This document shows, piece after piece, positions 10,818-21,067 of a DNA stretch of 64,000 nt. Both the position numbers and the translations under genes were made by a program. The notes beneath the pieces were generated by a model. The model saw only the letters and a program-made list of their open reading frames with translations, was not told where the DNA came from and did no database searches. The first letter of the stretch is position 1. Each line of letters starts with the position of its first letter. Origin of the DNA: Thalassia testudinum (Eukaryota; Streptophyta; Magnoliopsida; Alismatales; Hydrocharitaceae); assembly GCA_037157565.1 (NCBI GenBank), contig JAZHRO010000026.1, positions 35,144,501 through 35,208,500 on the forward strand. The letters are read 5' to 3'.

Positions 10818-12204
10818 TCTTGTTACGACCCGATTCTCGAATCCCTACGAGACACGAGAATCGGACTGACTCGATTGATCTCAAGACCCGGTCGTCCAAC
10901 GAGAGAGTAACCAAAAGAGCAGTAAAATAAATCACATTCACCATGTATATAACTAGCAATAACAAAATACAGCAGTAAAGAAAAGCACTACTACAGTACA
11001 CACCACCACAATAGTAGAGAAATAAATAGGTACATAAATATGATGCTTACAATAAAAGAGTATAGTGGTAACAAAAAAAATACTCACTACACAAAAGAAA
11101 TGGTACAGTAGGTACTACACAAGTAAGACTACTGGACTCTACTAGGCTCAACTCCCTCTGCAGCCGCCGGCTCTGGCTGCTCAACACCTGGTCCTGAAAA
11201 GGTGACAAAGGTGACACGTCAGCGAAATGCTGAGTAGAATAGCAACCAAAAGCTAAGAAAAACAGTAAGGTGGCAGTAGTTGTTATTTTTAATCTCTTTC
11301 TTTATTCTTCCATTTACTCATTCTTGAATTATTCCTCGGATCTTTCTCTTGATCTCGAATGTTCCTCGTGGGAACGATCTTGATTGCAGTCTTTTCCGAA
11401 AAGTAGAAGTAGCACGTGGTACTCTCTTGGCTGAGAGAGTCCCTCGTGGTGGTCCTACCCTCAGTCAACCACCCCAAGGTCACTGACAGACGTAACGGTG
11501 ACTACGACACGCGTGATAAATGCACGGGTAGCTACCTCGCACTGGCACGCGGTCAGTCGTTTCCGTTAACGGGTGCCCCCCAAAGCACAGCACGGAACTA
11601 GTATAAGGCAAAGCCCTCTCAGTATCAGGGGTCCAACCCCTCCACAGTAACCGAACAGGGGTCTTGCCCCTTCACAGTCCGCACACCCTCTCCTGACTAC
11701 CTTGGTTTGCCCAGTGGGCCTAATAAGTCGGTGTAGGAGGGCTAGCAGAACCCCGGGGCCCGTGGGGTGGCTAGTGCTCTCCCTACACTAGTAGCTCTCC
11801 CTGGTATTGTGTACGCGAGGGCCAAAAGTCAGTACAAAGTGGCTAGACCTAACCCCGGGTCCCTGGGGCGGCTAGCTCCGCTCTGCACTAAATAAGGGAG
11901 CAGTCGCTCTCCTTGGTACTCCGTACTCTAGGGCCAGCTCACTTCCCCAATTCTATTCCATTCACCTCTCAGGAGTTCTACTCCTAATTCCCCATAGGGT
12001 TCATGCTCATATTTCTTTAACTAAGCCAATTTAGGTTTCATCATTTCAACTTTATATTCATATAGCCCATGTTCTCAACAGTTAATATCCATTCATAAGC
12101 AAGCAACTGTTATCCAATTACAGGCAATTATCATCTTTCTTTCTACTTTTCCAAGACTGCAATTTATATATTCATGACATTCGTTTTGGTGTTTCTGTTC
12201 CTAG

Positions 12205-12440
12205 GATTCATGGCACACCCTAGGATCTATCATTAAATCTAGTTTTCCAGTCCTAAGATTCATGCCATACCCTAGGATCTATCGTTCAATCTAGTTTTCC
12301 AGTCCTAGGATTCATGCCATACCCTAGGATCTATCGTTCAATCTAGTTTTCCATTCCTAGGATCCATGCCATACCCTAGGATCTATCGTTCAATCTAGTT
12401 TTCCAATCCTAGGGTTCATGTCGCACCTTATAATCTTTTA
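12205..12440. repeat. 52-bp minisatellite in the E1 5' LTR, about 5 copies
   Basis: Units begin at 12205, 12257, 12309, 12361 and 12413. Copy number and phase equal those in the 3' LTR, so the array existed before this insertion. Confidence 0.9.
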
Positions 12441-12729
12441 ATTATCCCACAAGTGCATAAATGTTGGTAAATAATTAAAGGGAGCCACTCTACCCGCAAA
12501 ACCGGGAGTACTGGGGGCGTGATTGGCAAGCCTGCGCGCCTCCGTAACTCCCAGAGCTGCAACAGAATGGGGTCCTAACATAAGGATCAAACACAAGGAA
12601 CTATTCAGAACATGATGCAATTAATGTAAACAGGTAGAGGAACTAAATCTGAGAAGAACGAAACTTGAAACGCGGAAAACGGACTTCGAACGGACCCTAA
12701 ACGGGTCAAAAATGACAAGTCTGCCCAAA

Positions 12730-13640
12730 ATCAGACGTCTAGAACATCTTCCAGACGTCTTAAACAATGGTTCAGGTCATACCTTGTTCCTACGCGGTCC
12801 TTCAGATGTCCAGAGTCCCGCTGAACCGTATGGACTTAGTTTCCAGACATCCGACTGTCACTCCGGACGTCTGGAGATCCTCTCCGCCGTCTGGTGCTGT
12901 GCCTAGACGTCCGATCTATGTGGGAGGGCGTACCCTTGCGCCTTCCCGAACGAGACCTGCATGCGTACGCAACCGTCCTAAACACGAAAATAAGGCAAAC
13001 CCCTCGGCGGAACGTCCTGCATGGCTGTACACGCAAAAGGAAGGAGAAAAGGAAATATCGTACCTTTCAGACGTCTGGATCTTTCTCTAGATGTCTCCTG
13101 TGTCGTCTGGACGTAGGTCCAGACGTCTGATTCTAGGAAATTTTCCCAGAATCAGGACCTCCTCGCTCTCCGCCTGCTGTGCACAGCCATGCCGCTTTGC
13201 GCTTGCCAGCTGCCTAAGCTGCAGCAGCGCCTCCCCAGCGCTACGCTCCCGCTGTGCGCCCGCCGGCCAGCCCTGGCTGCTCCGGTGAGCTTGCACCCTC
13301 ACACTCTAACTCCCTCCCTCTCGCTGCAACCCCTCCTCCCCGAACACACACGGCAGCAGCAGCTGCTGCCCTCGTTCGCTCACTCTCACACTAACAGGAA
13401 GAAGAGGAAGGCGGTGGAGTGATGGTGAGGGAGAGGAGAGGGGGAGTATTTGAAGGCGTTGTGGGGAGAGAGAGAGAAAGAAGGTTGCGCCTGCAGGGAG
13501 AAAAGAAGGAGAAGAAAAGAGGGCGGCGGTTCAGTTTGTGCGTGCATGCACGTAGATGCGAAATCATACATCGGAAAAATTAATTTCCAGATGTCTGGGA
13601 AGGCTTCTAGATGTCTGGACCAACTCCCAGATGTCTTAAA
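12730..13640. promoter_or_regulatory. AGACGTCT palindrome array, E1 5' LTR
   Basis: Copies occur near 12734, 12754, 13068 and 13118, with decayed forms between. Next to one copy is an inverted pair CTGATTCT...AGAATCAG flanking GGAAATTTTCC (13121-13153). Because the element reads on the minus strand, these lie upstream of the expected transcription start. Confidence 0.5.
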
Positions 13641-13666
13641 TAAAGTTTGATGTCGGGGTCATAACA

Positions 13667-13671
13667 TTGAT
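13667..13671. repeat. E1 target-site duplication, right copy (TTGAT)
   Basis: Pairs with TTAAC at 2975-2979. The inferred original, TTGAC, is preserved in the other E2 LTR. Confidence 0.75.
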
Positions 13672-16087
13672 TAATCCCAAGACTTAATCATCCAACGAGA
13701 AATAACCATAAACAGAAAAATATACCACAACCACAAGTACAATGTAACTAAGCAGAAAATAATACGGAGACAATAAAGGAAACAGAACGAAATATCTCAT
13801 AATATTTCAGGCCATCACAACAACATCAACGGAAAGTATAGCGTAAAAGTAACTGAAACAGTATTACATATAACAAAAGTACTCACTACAACAAAAATAA
13901 GCGTGTAGGAACAGAAAACGTCAACAGCTAAGGCTGGGCTCGACTGGGCCTAGCTCCCTCTACAGTCGGTGGTGCTGGCTACTCAACTCCCTGACCTGAA
14001 TAAGGTTATAAAATTTCGGAGTCAACGAACGTTGAGTAAAATGGTGATTAAGCCATTTATATGCAATTAAGACAAGCAACTAATTATTAACTTTCATTTA
14101 GCTCAACCAAGTAGTTCTAATTTGCGTGCTCCTTTATTCATCTAGTTATTTCTTGATTTGGTTAGTAGCTCACGGGAACGATCTTGATTGCAGTCTTTTC
14201 CGTGATGTAGGATGTACACGTCGTGCTCTCCTGGCCGGGAGAGTCCCCCGTGGTAATCCTACACCCAGTCGGCCACCTTGAGGTCATGGTCGTGACGTAG
14301 CGTTGACTACGGCACATGTAATAAGCGCACGGGTAGCTATCCAGCACTGGCACGCGGTTAGTCATTTTCGCTAGCGGGTACACCTAAAGGTACAGCACGG
14401 AACAGTACAGGGCCTTGCCCTCTCAGAACAGGGGTCTCGCCCCTCAAAACAAAATAAGGGTCTCACCCCTCCACAGTTCGCGTACCCTCGTACAACTATC
14501 CTGGTTTGCCTTAGTAGGCTTAACAAGAGTCAATGTAGGGCGGCTAGTCCTAACCCCGGGTCTCGTGGGGCGGCTAGCTCCCTCCCTACACTAAGTAGCT
14601 CACCTCGGTACCACGTACACGAGGGCCAAGCAGAAGTTGGTGTAGAGTGACTAGGCCTAACCTTGGGGCTCAATCTAAAGGGGCGGCTAGCTCCCCTCTA
14701 CACTAAAGGGACAGTTGCTCTCCTTGGTACTGCGTACATAAGGGCCAGCTCACTTCCCATCTACTTACTATGTACAGGAGTCCTTTTCCTAATTCCCCTT
14801 AGGGTTCAAGCTTGTATCCCTTTCATTCTATTTTCCAACATTCAGATCTCACTATTCGCATTACGGGTTTCATTCGTATATCAGGCAGCTTGTGTTTTTC
14901 TAAAGAAAGCATCACATCAATGGAATAATACATTTGCTAGAAAATTGGTTTAACATGCATCTCAGGGAAGACAGTGTAGCTTGAGCAAGATTCGTTCGTT
15001 TCTGCCCTAGAGTTCATTTCACACCCTAGGGTTCAAGTAAGTTATTCTAAACATGCACTTAGTTTTATTAAATCTTGATATTAAAGCAAACCACTCTACC
15101 GAGAAACACGGGAGGAATGAGGGCTAGAACAGCAGATCTTCTTGCCTCCACGGGTCTCGCGTGCTCAACTAGCTGGAGACCTATACAATTGACCAACCAT
15201 ATCAAACGAGTCCAAACCTGTATACAAGTGACACTAACTGTTAGAGAACCTCAAGCGGAAAACAATGGTACTTCGTTTGTGGAAATTTGATTTCGTTTGG
15301 ACCCTAAATCGACCAAAAATACATATAATGTGTAAAATCAGACGTCTAGGACTAAACCCAGACATCTTAAACAAGCTTAGAACCCACCTTTCTTTCCTGC
15401 AGTTTCCTCAGATGTCCGAACTCCTTTGTAATCGTCTGAGGGAAGTCCCAGACATTGGACTCTCCTTCCGATCATTTGGAGGTATAGTCAGACGTCAGTC
15501 GATGTGTCCAGACATCCAAAAGTACCTCAAAGGGCGTATCGTGTGCCTTTCCAACGCTCTGCACCTGCGTACACATGCGCAGAGCCAAAAATGGCTAAGC
15601 ATCCTGCGGTAAGGCCTGCATGGCTGGAAACCATGAAGAACACGTGCCTTGGCACTAAGCGTGCTTTTAGACGTCCGGCTTCAGCTCCGGACGTCCCTCT
15701 GCTACCCTAGACATCTGGGAGATGCTCCAGACATCTGATACTGGAAAATATCCAGTATGTAGAACTCTCCCGCGAGCTTCTTCTCTGCACGGACTCCTTT
15801 GCGTCGCCTACAACTGCTACACCAGTAGCCTTAGAAGCTTCGCGTCCTCCTCCTCCTCGCACGACTCCCTCGGCTCCCGCAGCTCCTCCATCCGTGACTC
15901 CTCGAGCTCCCTCGAGCTCTCTCCTTCTCTCCCATGCTCTTCCCTTCTTCGCTCACACTCTCTCCCTCTCTCCCTCTCCTCCACTCGTGAGCTTCTCCCA
16001 CACTCATGGCTACAAGGGATGGGGAGGGGCGGATGCTAAGGGATGAAGTTGGAGGCTATGGTGATTGAGAGGGAGGAGGGGGTTGGG

Positions 16088-16095
16088 TTTAAATA
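16088..16095 (-). promoter_or_regulatory. TATA box, E2 3' LTR
   Basis: The plus strand GGGTTTAAATAGAAGG gives CTATTTAAACCC on the minus strand. The same block is kept at 23512-23519 in the other LTR. Confidence 0.5.
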
Positions 16096-16291
16096 GAAGG
16101 TGTTTAGGGTTTCGGGTGAGGAGTTCGGAGGAGAGAGAAAATGCATGTGTGTCGCATGCTTGCGAAAGGCAAAAGCATGTATGATTTTCCCCACTTTCAG
16201 ACATCCGGCCATCAATCCAGACGTCTAGACAGATGTCTGATGAATACTCCAGACGTCTTATCCACCCCAAGAGCGGTGGGTCATTTCAACA

Positions 16292-17220
16292 TAACAAACT
16301 TAAAGGAAGTTTCGTCCCTGAAACTTGAGCCAAGTGGGGTGCAAAAAAAGAAGCGTAAATGCACATAACAATCTTAAAGAGTATCAAAGTAGGTCTGAAG
16401 AGACGTACCCTCAAAAAGCTATGGGTACTGCTCTTGCATTGTCGCCTCAGGCTCCCAAGTTGCCTCCTCGTACTGCTGGCTTCTCCGTAGGACTTTCATC
16501 AGTGATACCTTCCTCTGTCTCAGACTCCGGACGGCTCTGTCTAATTTCTACACTGGCCTCTCAAGATAGATTAGGTCGTCTCCCACCTCGATGTTCTCAT
16601 GGCTCAGAATGTGGCTGGGATCGGCGACGTACTTCCTGAGGTTGGACACGTGGAATATGTCGTGCACTCCAGAGAGCTGGGGAGGAAGGGCAAGCTGGTA
16701 AGCAATAGGTCCAACCCGTTCCAAGACCTTAAAGGGTCCCATAAACCTCGTCACAAGCTTCCCTTTCACGCCAAAAGACTGCAAACCATTCATGGGCGAA
16801 ACACGGATGAAGACGTGATCCCAACTACACTTCCTTGCGCTTCCTATCGGCGTAGCTCTTCTACCTGCTCCTGACAGTGCGGAGTCGTCTGTGAATCTAC
16901 TCTATCACCTCCTGACTCTGTCAGATCAGCCTGGGGCCAACCTCCCACTTGGTCCCTACCTTGACCCAACTCAGGGGTGCGGTACACTTCCTTCCGTACA
17001 TATCCTCGTAAGGCACCATGTCGATGCTCGAATGATAGCTGTTATTGTATGCAAAATCTGCTAGGGGCAAATGCTCCTCCCAGGAGCCTCTCCAGTTTAG
17101 TACATAAGCACGTAGGAGGTCCTCGAGTGTCTGTATGTTGCGCTCTGACTGCCCGTCGGTCTGGGGGTGGTAGGCGGTATTGAACCTTAGATGGGTCCCT
17201 AATGCTTGCTGAAACTCTGC
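16292..17220 (-). pseudogene. E2 integrase C-terminus and chromodomain remnant
   Basis: Recognisable pieces include LSGVHDIFHVSNLRKYVADP, GPFKVLERVGPIAYQLAL and, toward the 3' LTR, a chromodomain-like end corresponding to E1 5945-6145. Frameshifts and stops are frequent, including near 16815 and 17221. Confidence 0.75.
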
Positions 17221-17796
17221 CTAGAACTGGGAAGTGAAACAAGTATCTCTATCAGATACGATCTCATGAGGGACTTCATCTAGATGCACCACATCTTTGA
17301 TGTATCGCCCTGCTAGCTCTGCTGGCCCAAAGGTGACTCGGATTGGCAGGAACCGTGTCATCTTTGTCAACCGATCTACTATCACCCAAACTGCATCGTG
17401 TCCCCGCTGGGTAACTGGTAGACCCACCACCAAGTCCATGGTGATGCTCTCCCACTTCCACTCTGGCATAGGAAGTGGTTGTAATGGCCTTGCAGGCCTC
17501 TGGTGCTCGGCCTTCACCTGCTGGCATACCAAGCACTGCTGGACAAACTCACCAACATCCTGCTTCATCCCTCCCCACCAGAAGTCACGTTGCAGATCAT
17601 GGTACATCTTTGTATTTCCAAGATGTATGGTGAACCAGGACCCGTATGCCTCAGTCAGGAGCTCTCTTAACAACTCCTCGTCTCTATTAACACATAGGCG
17701 TCCCCTCATGCGTAGTATCTCATTTGAGAAGGAAAAGTCTCCTGGGTCCCCTGTCAACACCCTATCTCGCAGTGTCTGTAAGTACGGATCGACCAT
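17221..17796 (-). pseudogene. E2 integrase, N-terminal and core part
   Basis: A 191-codon open stretch covers [18 protein letters not shown] and [14 protein letters not shown] (H...H...C..C zinc-binding region), [10 protein letters not shown] (first catalytic D) and [13 protein letters not shown] (second D), then ends at a stop. The catalytic glutamate lies beyond that stop. This is homologous to the E1 integrase. Confidence 0.85.
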
Positions 17797-17929
17797 TTGT
17801 CCGGCAATGATGCGGTCTATCAGCTCTGGTCATGCCTGCCGCGTCACTGTCACTACCTTGCAGTACCCTCATAACTCCTGGGGTCGCCAACTGCCTACCT
17901 CCTCCATGAGTCTCCAACTCTGTGTCTAC

Positions 17930-18600
17930 AAGCTGGCCAAGTGGGCGGGCGCCTTCCAGCTTAAGGCGTCGGCCACCACATTGGCTTTCCCTAGGTGGTA
18001 GGAGATGTTGCAGTCGTAGTCCTTCAAGAGCTCTAACCAACATCTTTGTCTCAGGTTGAGCTCCTTTTGGTCAAATAGGTACTTGAGGCTCTTGTGGTCA
18101 GTGAATATCTCAAATGTCTCACCATACAGGTAGTGCCTCCATGTCTTCAGCGCGAAGACAATTGTTGCCAGCCATAAGTCATGGGTGGGGTAGTTATGCT
18201 CATGGGGCTTCAGTTGCCGCGAAGCGTAAGTGACAACGTGACCCCGCTACATGAGCACACCACCCAACCCCTGCAATGATTGATCGGTGTAAACCACGAA
18301 CCCACCACTACTATCTAGAATGGTAAGTACAGGAGTTGAAGTTAGTCTTTCCTTCAACTCCTAAAAGCACGCCTCACACTCGTTGGTCCAGGAAAAGGGC
18401 ACGTCCTTCTGGGTTAGCTGAGTCATAGGATGCACGATTTGAGAGAATCCTCTGATAAACCGTCGATAGTAGCTTACCAGTCCCAGAAAGCTGCGTACCT
18501 CTATCACTGTGCGTGGTATCTCCCACCTGAGCATGACCTCAACCTTGGTTGGATCCATAGCCAATCCGTCTCCCGAAATCACATGGCCCAAGAAGGTCAC
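17930..18600 (-). pseudogene. E2 RT connection and RNase H, degenerate
   Basis: [20 protein letters not shown] and [16 protein letters not shown] begin this region; a stop follows NECEACF near 18361. The RNase H part is in pieces up to the LSRK-equivalent region near 17960. Order and sequence match E1. Confidence 0.75.
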
Positions 18601-19090
18601 CTATCTCAGCTAAAACTCACACTTGCTGTACTTGGCATACAGCTTGCGTCATCTCAAGGTATCCAGGACCATACATAAATGCTGTCCATGCTGCGCCTGA
18701 TCCCGTGAGTAGACTAGGATGTCGTCGATGAACACCACCATAAACTGGTCTAAGTACGGTTTGAAAACACGGTTTATCATGTCCATGAAAGTAGCAGGGG
18801 CATTGGTCAGCCTAAACGGCATGACCAAGAACTCGTAGTGCCCGTACCGAGTATGGAAAGCTGACTTGGAGGCGTCGGTCTCCTTGATCCTCAACTGGTG
18901 GTAACCTGACCTCAGATCTATCTTAGAGAATTATGTGGCATCTCTCAATTGGTCAAAGGGGTCGCCGATACGATACAGCGGGTACTTGTTCTTGATGGTG
19001 ATCCGATTCAGCTATCGGTAGTTGACATAAAGTCACAGGGTACCGTCCTTCTTCACAAACAACACAGGGGCTCCCCATGGGGACACACTG
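18601..19090 (-). pseudogene. E2 reverse transcriptase, degenerate
   Basis: [20 protein letters not shown] and [15 protein letters not shown] (the catalytic FIDD) are open at 18649-18894. Upstream, the VDYRxxN region contains stops. In the highly conserved MPFGLTNAP loop the glycine is arginine. Confidence 0.8.
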
Positions 19091-19253
19091 GACCTCACAA
19101 AGCCCTTCTCCACTAGGTTCTGTAACTGTGACTTGAGCTCTCGCAGCTTAAGTGGTGCCATCCTGTACGGTGTAGTAGAAATGAGGCTGGTCCCCGGTAC
19201 TAGTGAGATCTCAAATTCTATCTCACACTCAGGCGATAGTTCTGGAAGCTCCT

Positions 19254-19616
19254 CTAGGAAATGTCGGGGTACTCGCAGACCATCGGGATACTTTGAAAGT
19301 CGGCCACGGGGCTAGGCCCTGCTATCACACAAGCTAAGAAGCCCTCACACCCCTGGTCCAAAAGCTTCGCTGCCCGAAATGAGGGGATGAACCTGAAACC
19401 TCCGTCCACCAAGTGGCTGTAACACTCAAAGGGAGGCAACTCCTGTATGGAGAAGACAATCTTCCTCCCAAAATAGTCCACTAAGGTGTGATAGGTATAC
19501 AGCCAGTCCATCCCTAGGATCACGCCAAAGTCCTCCATCAGGATTATAATCAGGTCGGCGGGAAGACTGTGTCCCCCTATAGCGACCTTAGCCCTAGGTG
19601 CCGATGAAGCAACCAC
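19254..19616 (-). pseudogene. E2 protease remnant, active site deleted
   Basis: KVAIGGHSLPADLIIILMED and [19 protein letters not shown] match the E1 protease second half. At about 19590/19591 the sequence jumps directly to the block encoding SSAPRA, which in E1 lies some 240 bp further on. The segment holding the catalytic D-S-x-A loop is therefore missing in E2. Confidence 0.8.
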
Positions 19617-19699
19617 GCTTTGGGTCGGGTGAGTAGTAGTTGGCCGGTACTCTCCTCGTGACTGCTGTCCTCCACGTGCTTGGTGACCGCAACCGCCAG

Positions 19700-20683
19700 C
19701 TCAGCCTCCAGTGCTCGGTGCGGGGAGCATCTGCTGTGCTCCGACCCTAGATGGGCAGTCTCTCTTAAGGTGGCCCAGCTAGCCACACTAGTAGCAGAGA
19801 GGGGCACAGCCTCCTCCCTCAGTCAGTCTCTACTGGTGGCTAGGCTGAGGTTCGGTGCTGGTAGCTAATCCCTGTCTGGGACCCCCGAAAGCCACTGGTG
19901 GCCTCGCAGAATGAGATGGCTCTCTTGCGGCTGCCACGTGCCTCCTCTCCCAATGGCTCTGGGAGTACTCTAGCTGGTAGGGCCTCTTCCGTCCATCGTC
20001 AGTGTCTCGTACGGTCAGGTTGGTCTCCTCATAAGTCATGGTCGCCTCAACCACACGAGAGAAAGTGGGCAACTTCAGGGGTTTCACATACCCCCGAATT
20101 GTAGGTCGGAGCCCCTCAGTAAACCTCCACAGGTGCTCCTCAATAGACGCAGCTATCGGGGCGAAGCGTGACAGCTCCAGGAAATGCATGCGGTATGCAC
20201 TAACTGTCATCGCACTCTAACGGAAAGTGTGGAACTCTCGCCTCCTCTGGTCCTGCCAAGTCTATGAAAGTATTGCTTGCAGAAAAGAGCTATGAATTGG
20301 TCCCACGTCGGCACTCTCCCCTCTTGGCCTTTGACTGCCCTCCATTACCTGTGGGCTGCACTCTCCATCTGGTACGTGGCAAAGGCCACGTGGCACTCTA
20401 CAGGAGGGCGGAGGGTGTCGAACACCTTCTCTATCTGCTCCAGCCAGTCCTCTCCCTCAGACGGGCTCTCATCCCCCTTGAAGGAGGGGGGCTTCAGTTT
20501 CCGGAATTGGTCGAAAAGCTCGTGGTGGAGCTGCAATGAGGGAACAGGTACACCTCCAGGCAAGGAGGGCTCGTGCTCAGAAGTGTCTGAGGGTGGTGGG
20601 AGTGGTGGAGGATCACCCCCTCCCCCTCTAGCTCGTACGACGCTGCGGCAGTTCCCCTGTCCCACGGAGGACTCTCCCTCCAC
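19700..20683 (-). pseudogene. E2 Gag, degenerate
   Basis: N-terminal part with FRKLKPPSFKGDESPSEGED and VECHVAFATYQMESAAHR, then a stop. A second open part (19830-20210) carries MTVSAYRMHFLELSRF and KLPTFSRVVEATMTYEE. The CCHC knuckle at 19755-19796 is still readable but has two stops. Confidence 0.8.
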
Positions 20684-21052
20684 GACCTCAGGGAGGGGTG
20701 GCCGAGGAGGCTGGTGGAGCTCCTCCCGTACGATGTCTGAGATCAGCTAGGCGAGATCTTGGGTCTGGATGCCCAGAAGGAGAGGTGGGTTGACTGGTGC
20801 CTCAGGTTCGGCACGTTCACCCCTCCGACCCTACCCACGGCCACGTCTGCGGCCTGCCTCAAGAACTCCCCATCGAGGCATCTCCTATAAGGAGATGCAC
20901 AAAAAGAGCAGAAACTGTCAATGATACAGGATTACATCAAGAGATAAGATTCGAAGCGAAGATCAAAGCGATACATTGTGATGGCTATCCTAGTTACATC
21001 CATGCAGGTGGCTATTCTTCAGGCCATTTGGTTCATTTCTCTGGACGACCTT

Positions 21053-21064
21053 GCTCTGATACCA
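21053..21064 (-). other. E2 primer binding site (initiator Met tRNA)
   Basis: Minus-strand TGGTATCAGAGC sits 3 bp inside the 5' LTR end at 21068, the same arrangement as in E1. Confidence 0.95.
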
Positions 21065-21067
21065 TCT

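Larger units (their letters stand above)
2980..13666 (-). mobile_element. E1: complete chromovirus (Tekay-like), coding capacity lost
   Basis: A complete minus-strand Ty3/gypsy chromovirus, about 10.7 kb, with 3' LTR 2980-5840, internal region 5841-10820 and 5' LTR 10821-13666. Both LTRs run TGTTAT...TAACA in element orientation. The primer site is immediately internal to the 5' LTR. Gag with a CCHC knuckle, aspartic protease, RT, RNase H, integrase and a chromodomain-like tail occur in chromovirus order. Several in-frame stops and frameshifts show the copy is dead. The two LTRs differ at about 6-7% of roughly 270 compared positions, nearly all transitions, as expected from deamination of methylated cytosine. 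Confidence 0.95.
10821..13666 (-). repeat. E1 5' LTR (2,846 bp)
   Basis: Full-length partner of the 2980-5840 LTR, TGTTACGACCCG...GTCATAACA on the plus strand. It carries the same minisatellite, GC-rich block and AGACGTCT array. Differences from the 3' LTR are mostly transitions plus small indels. Confidence 0.95.
13667..16291 (-). repeat. E2 3' LTR, main part
   Basis: Continues the 53 bp at 2927-2979 after the E1 insertion and aligns with the E2 5' LTR at 21068-23701. It shares the GC-rich domain and AGACGTCT-type motifs with E1 LTRs but has one copy of the 52-bp unit and a different U3 end (GGGTCATTTCAACA on the plus strand). Confidence 0.85.
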
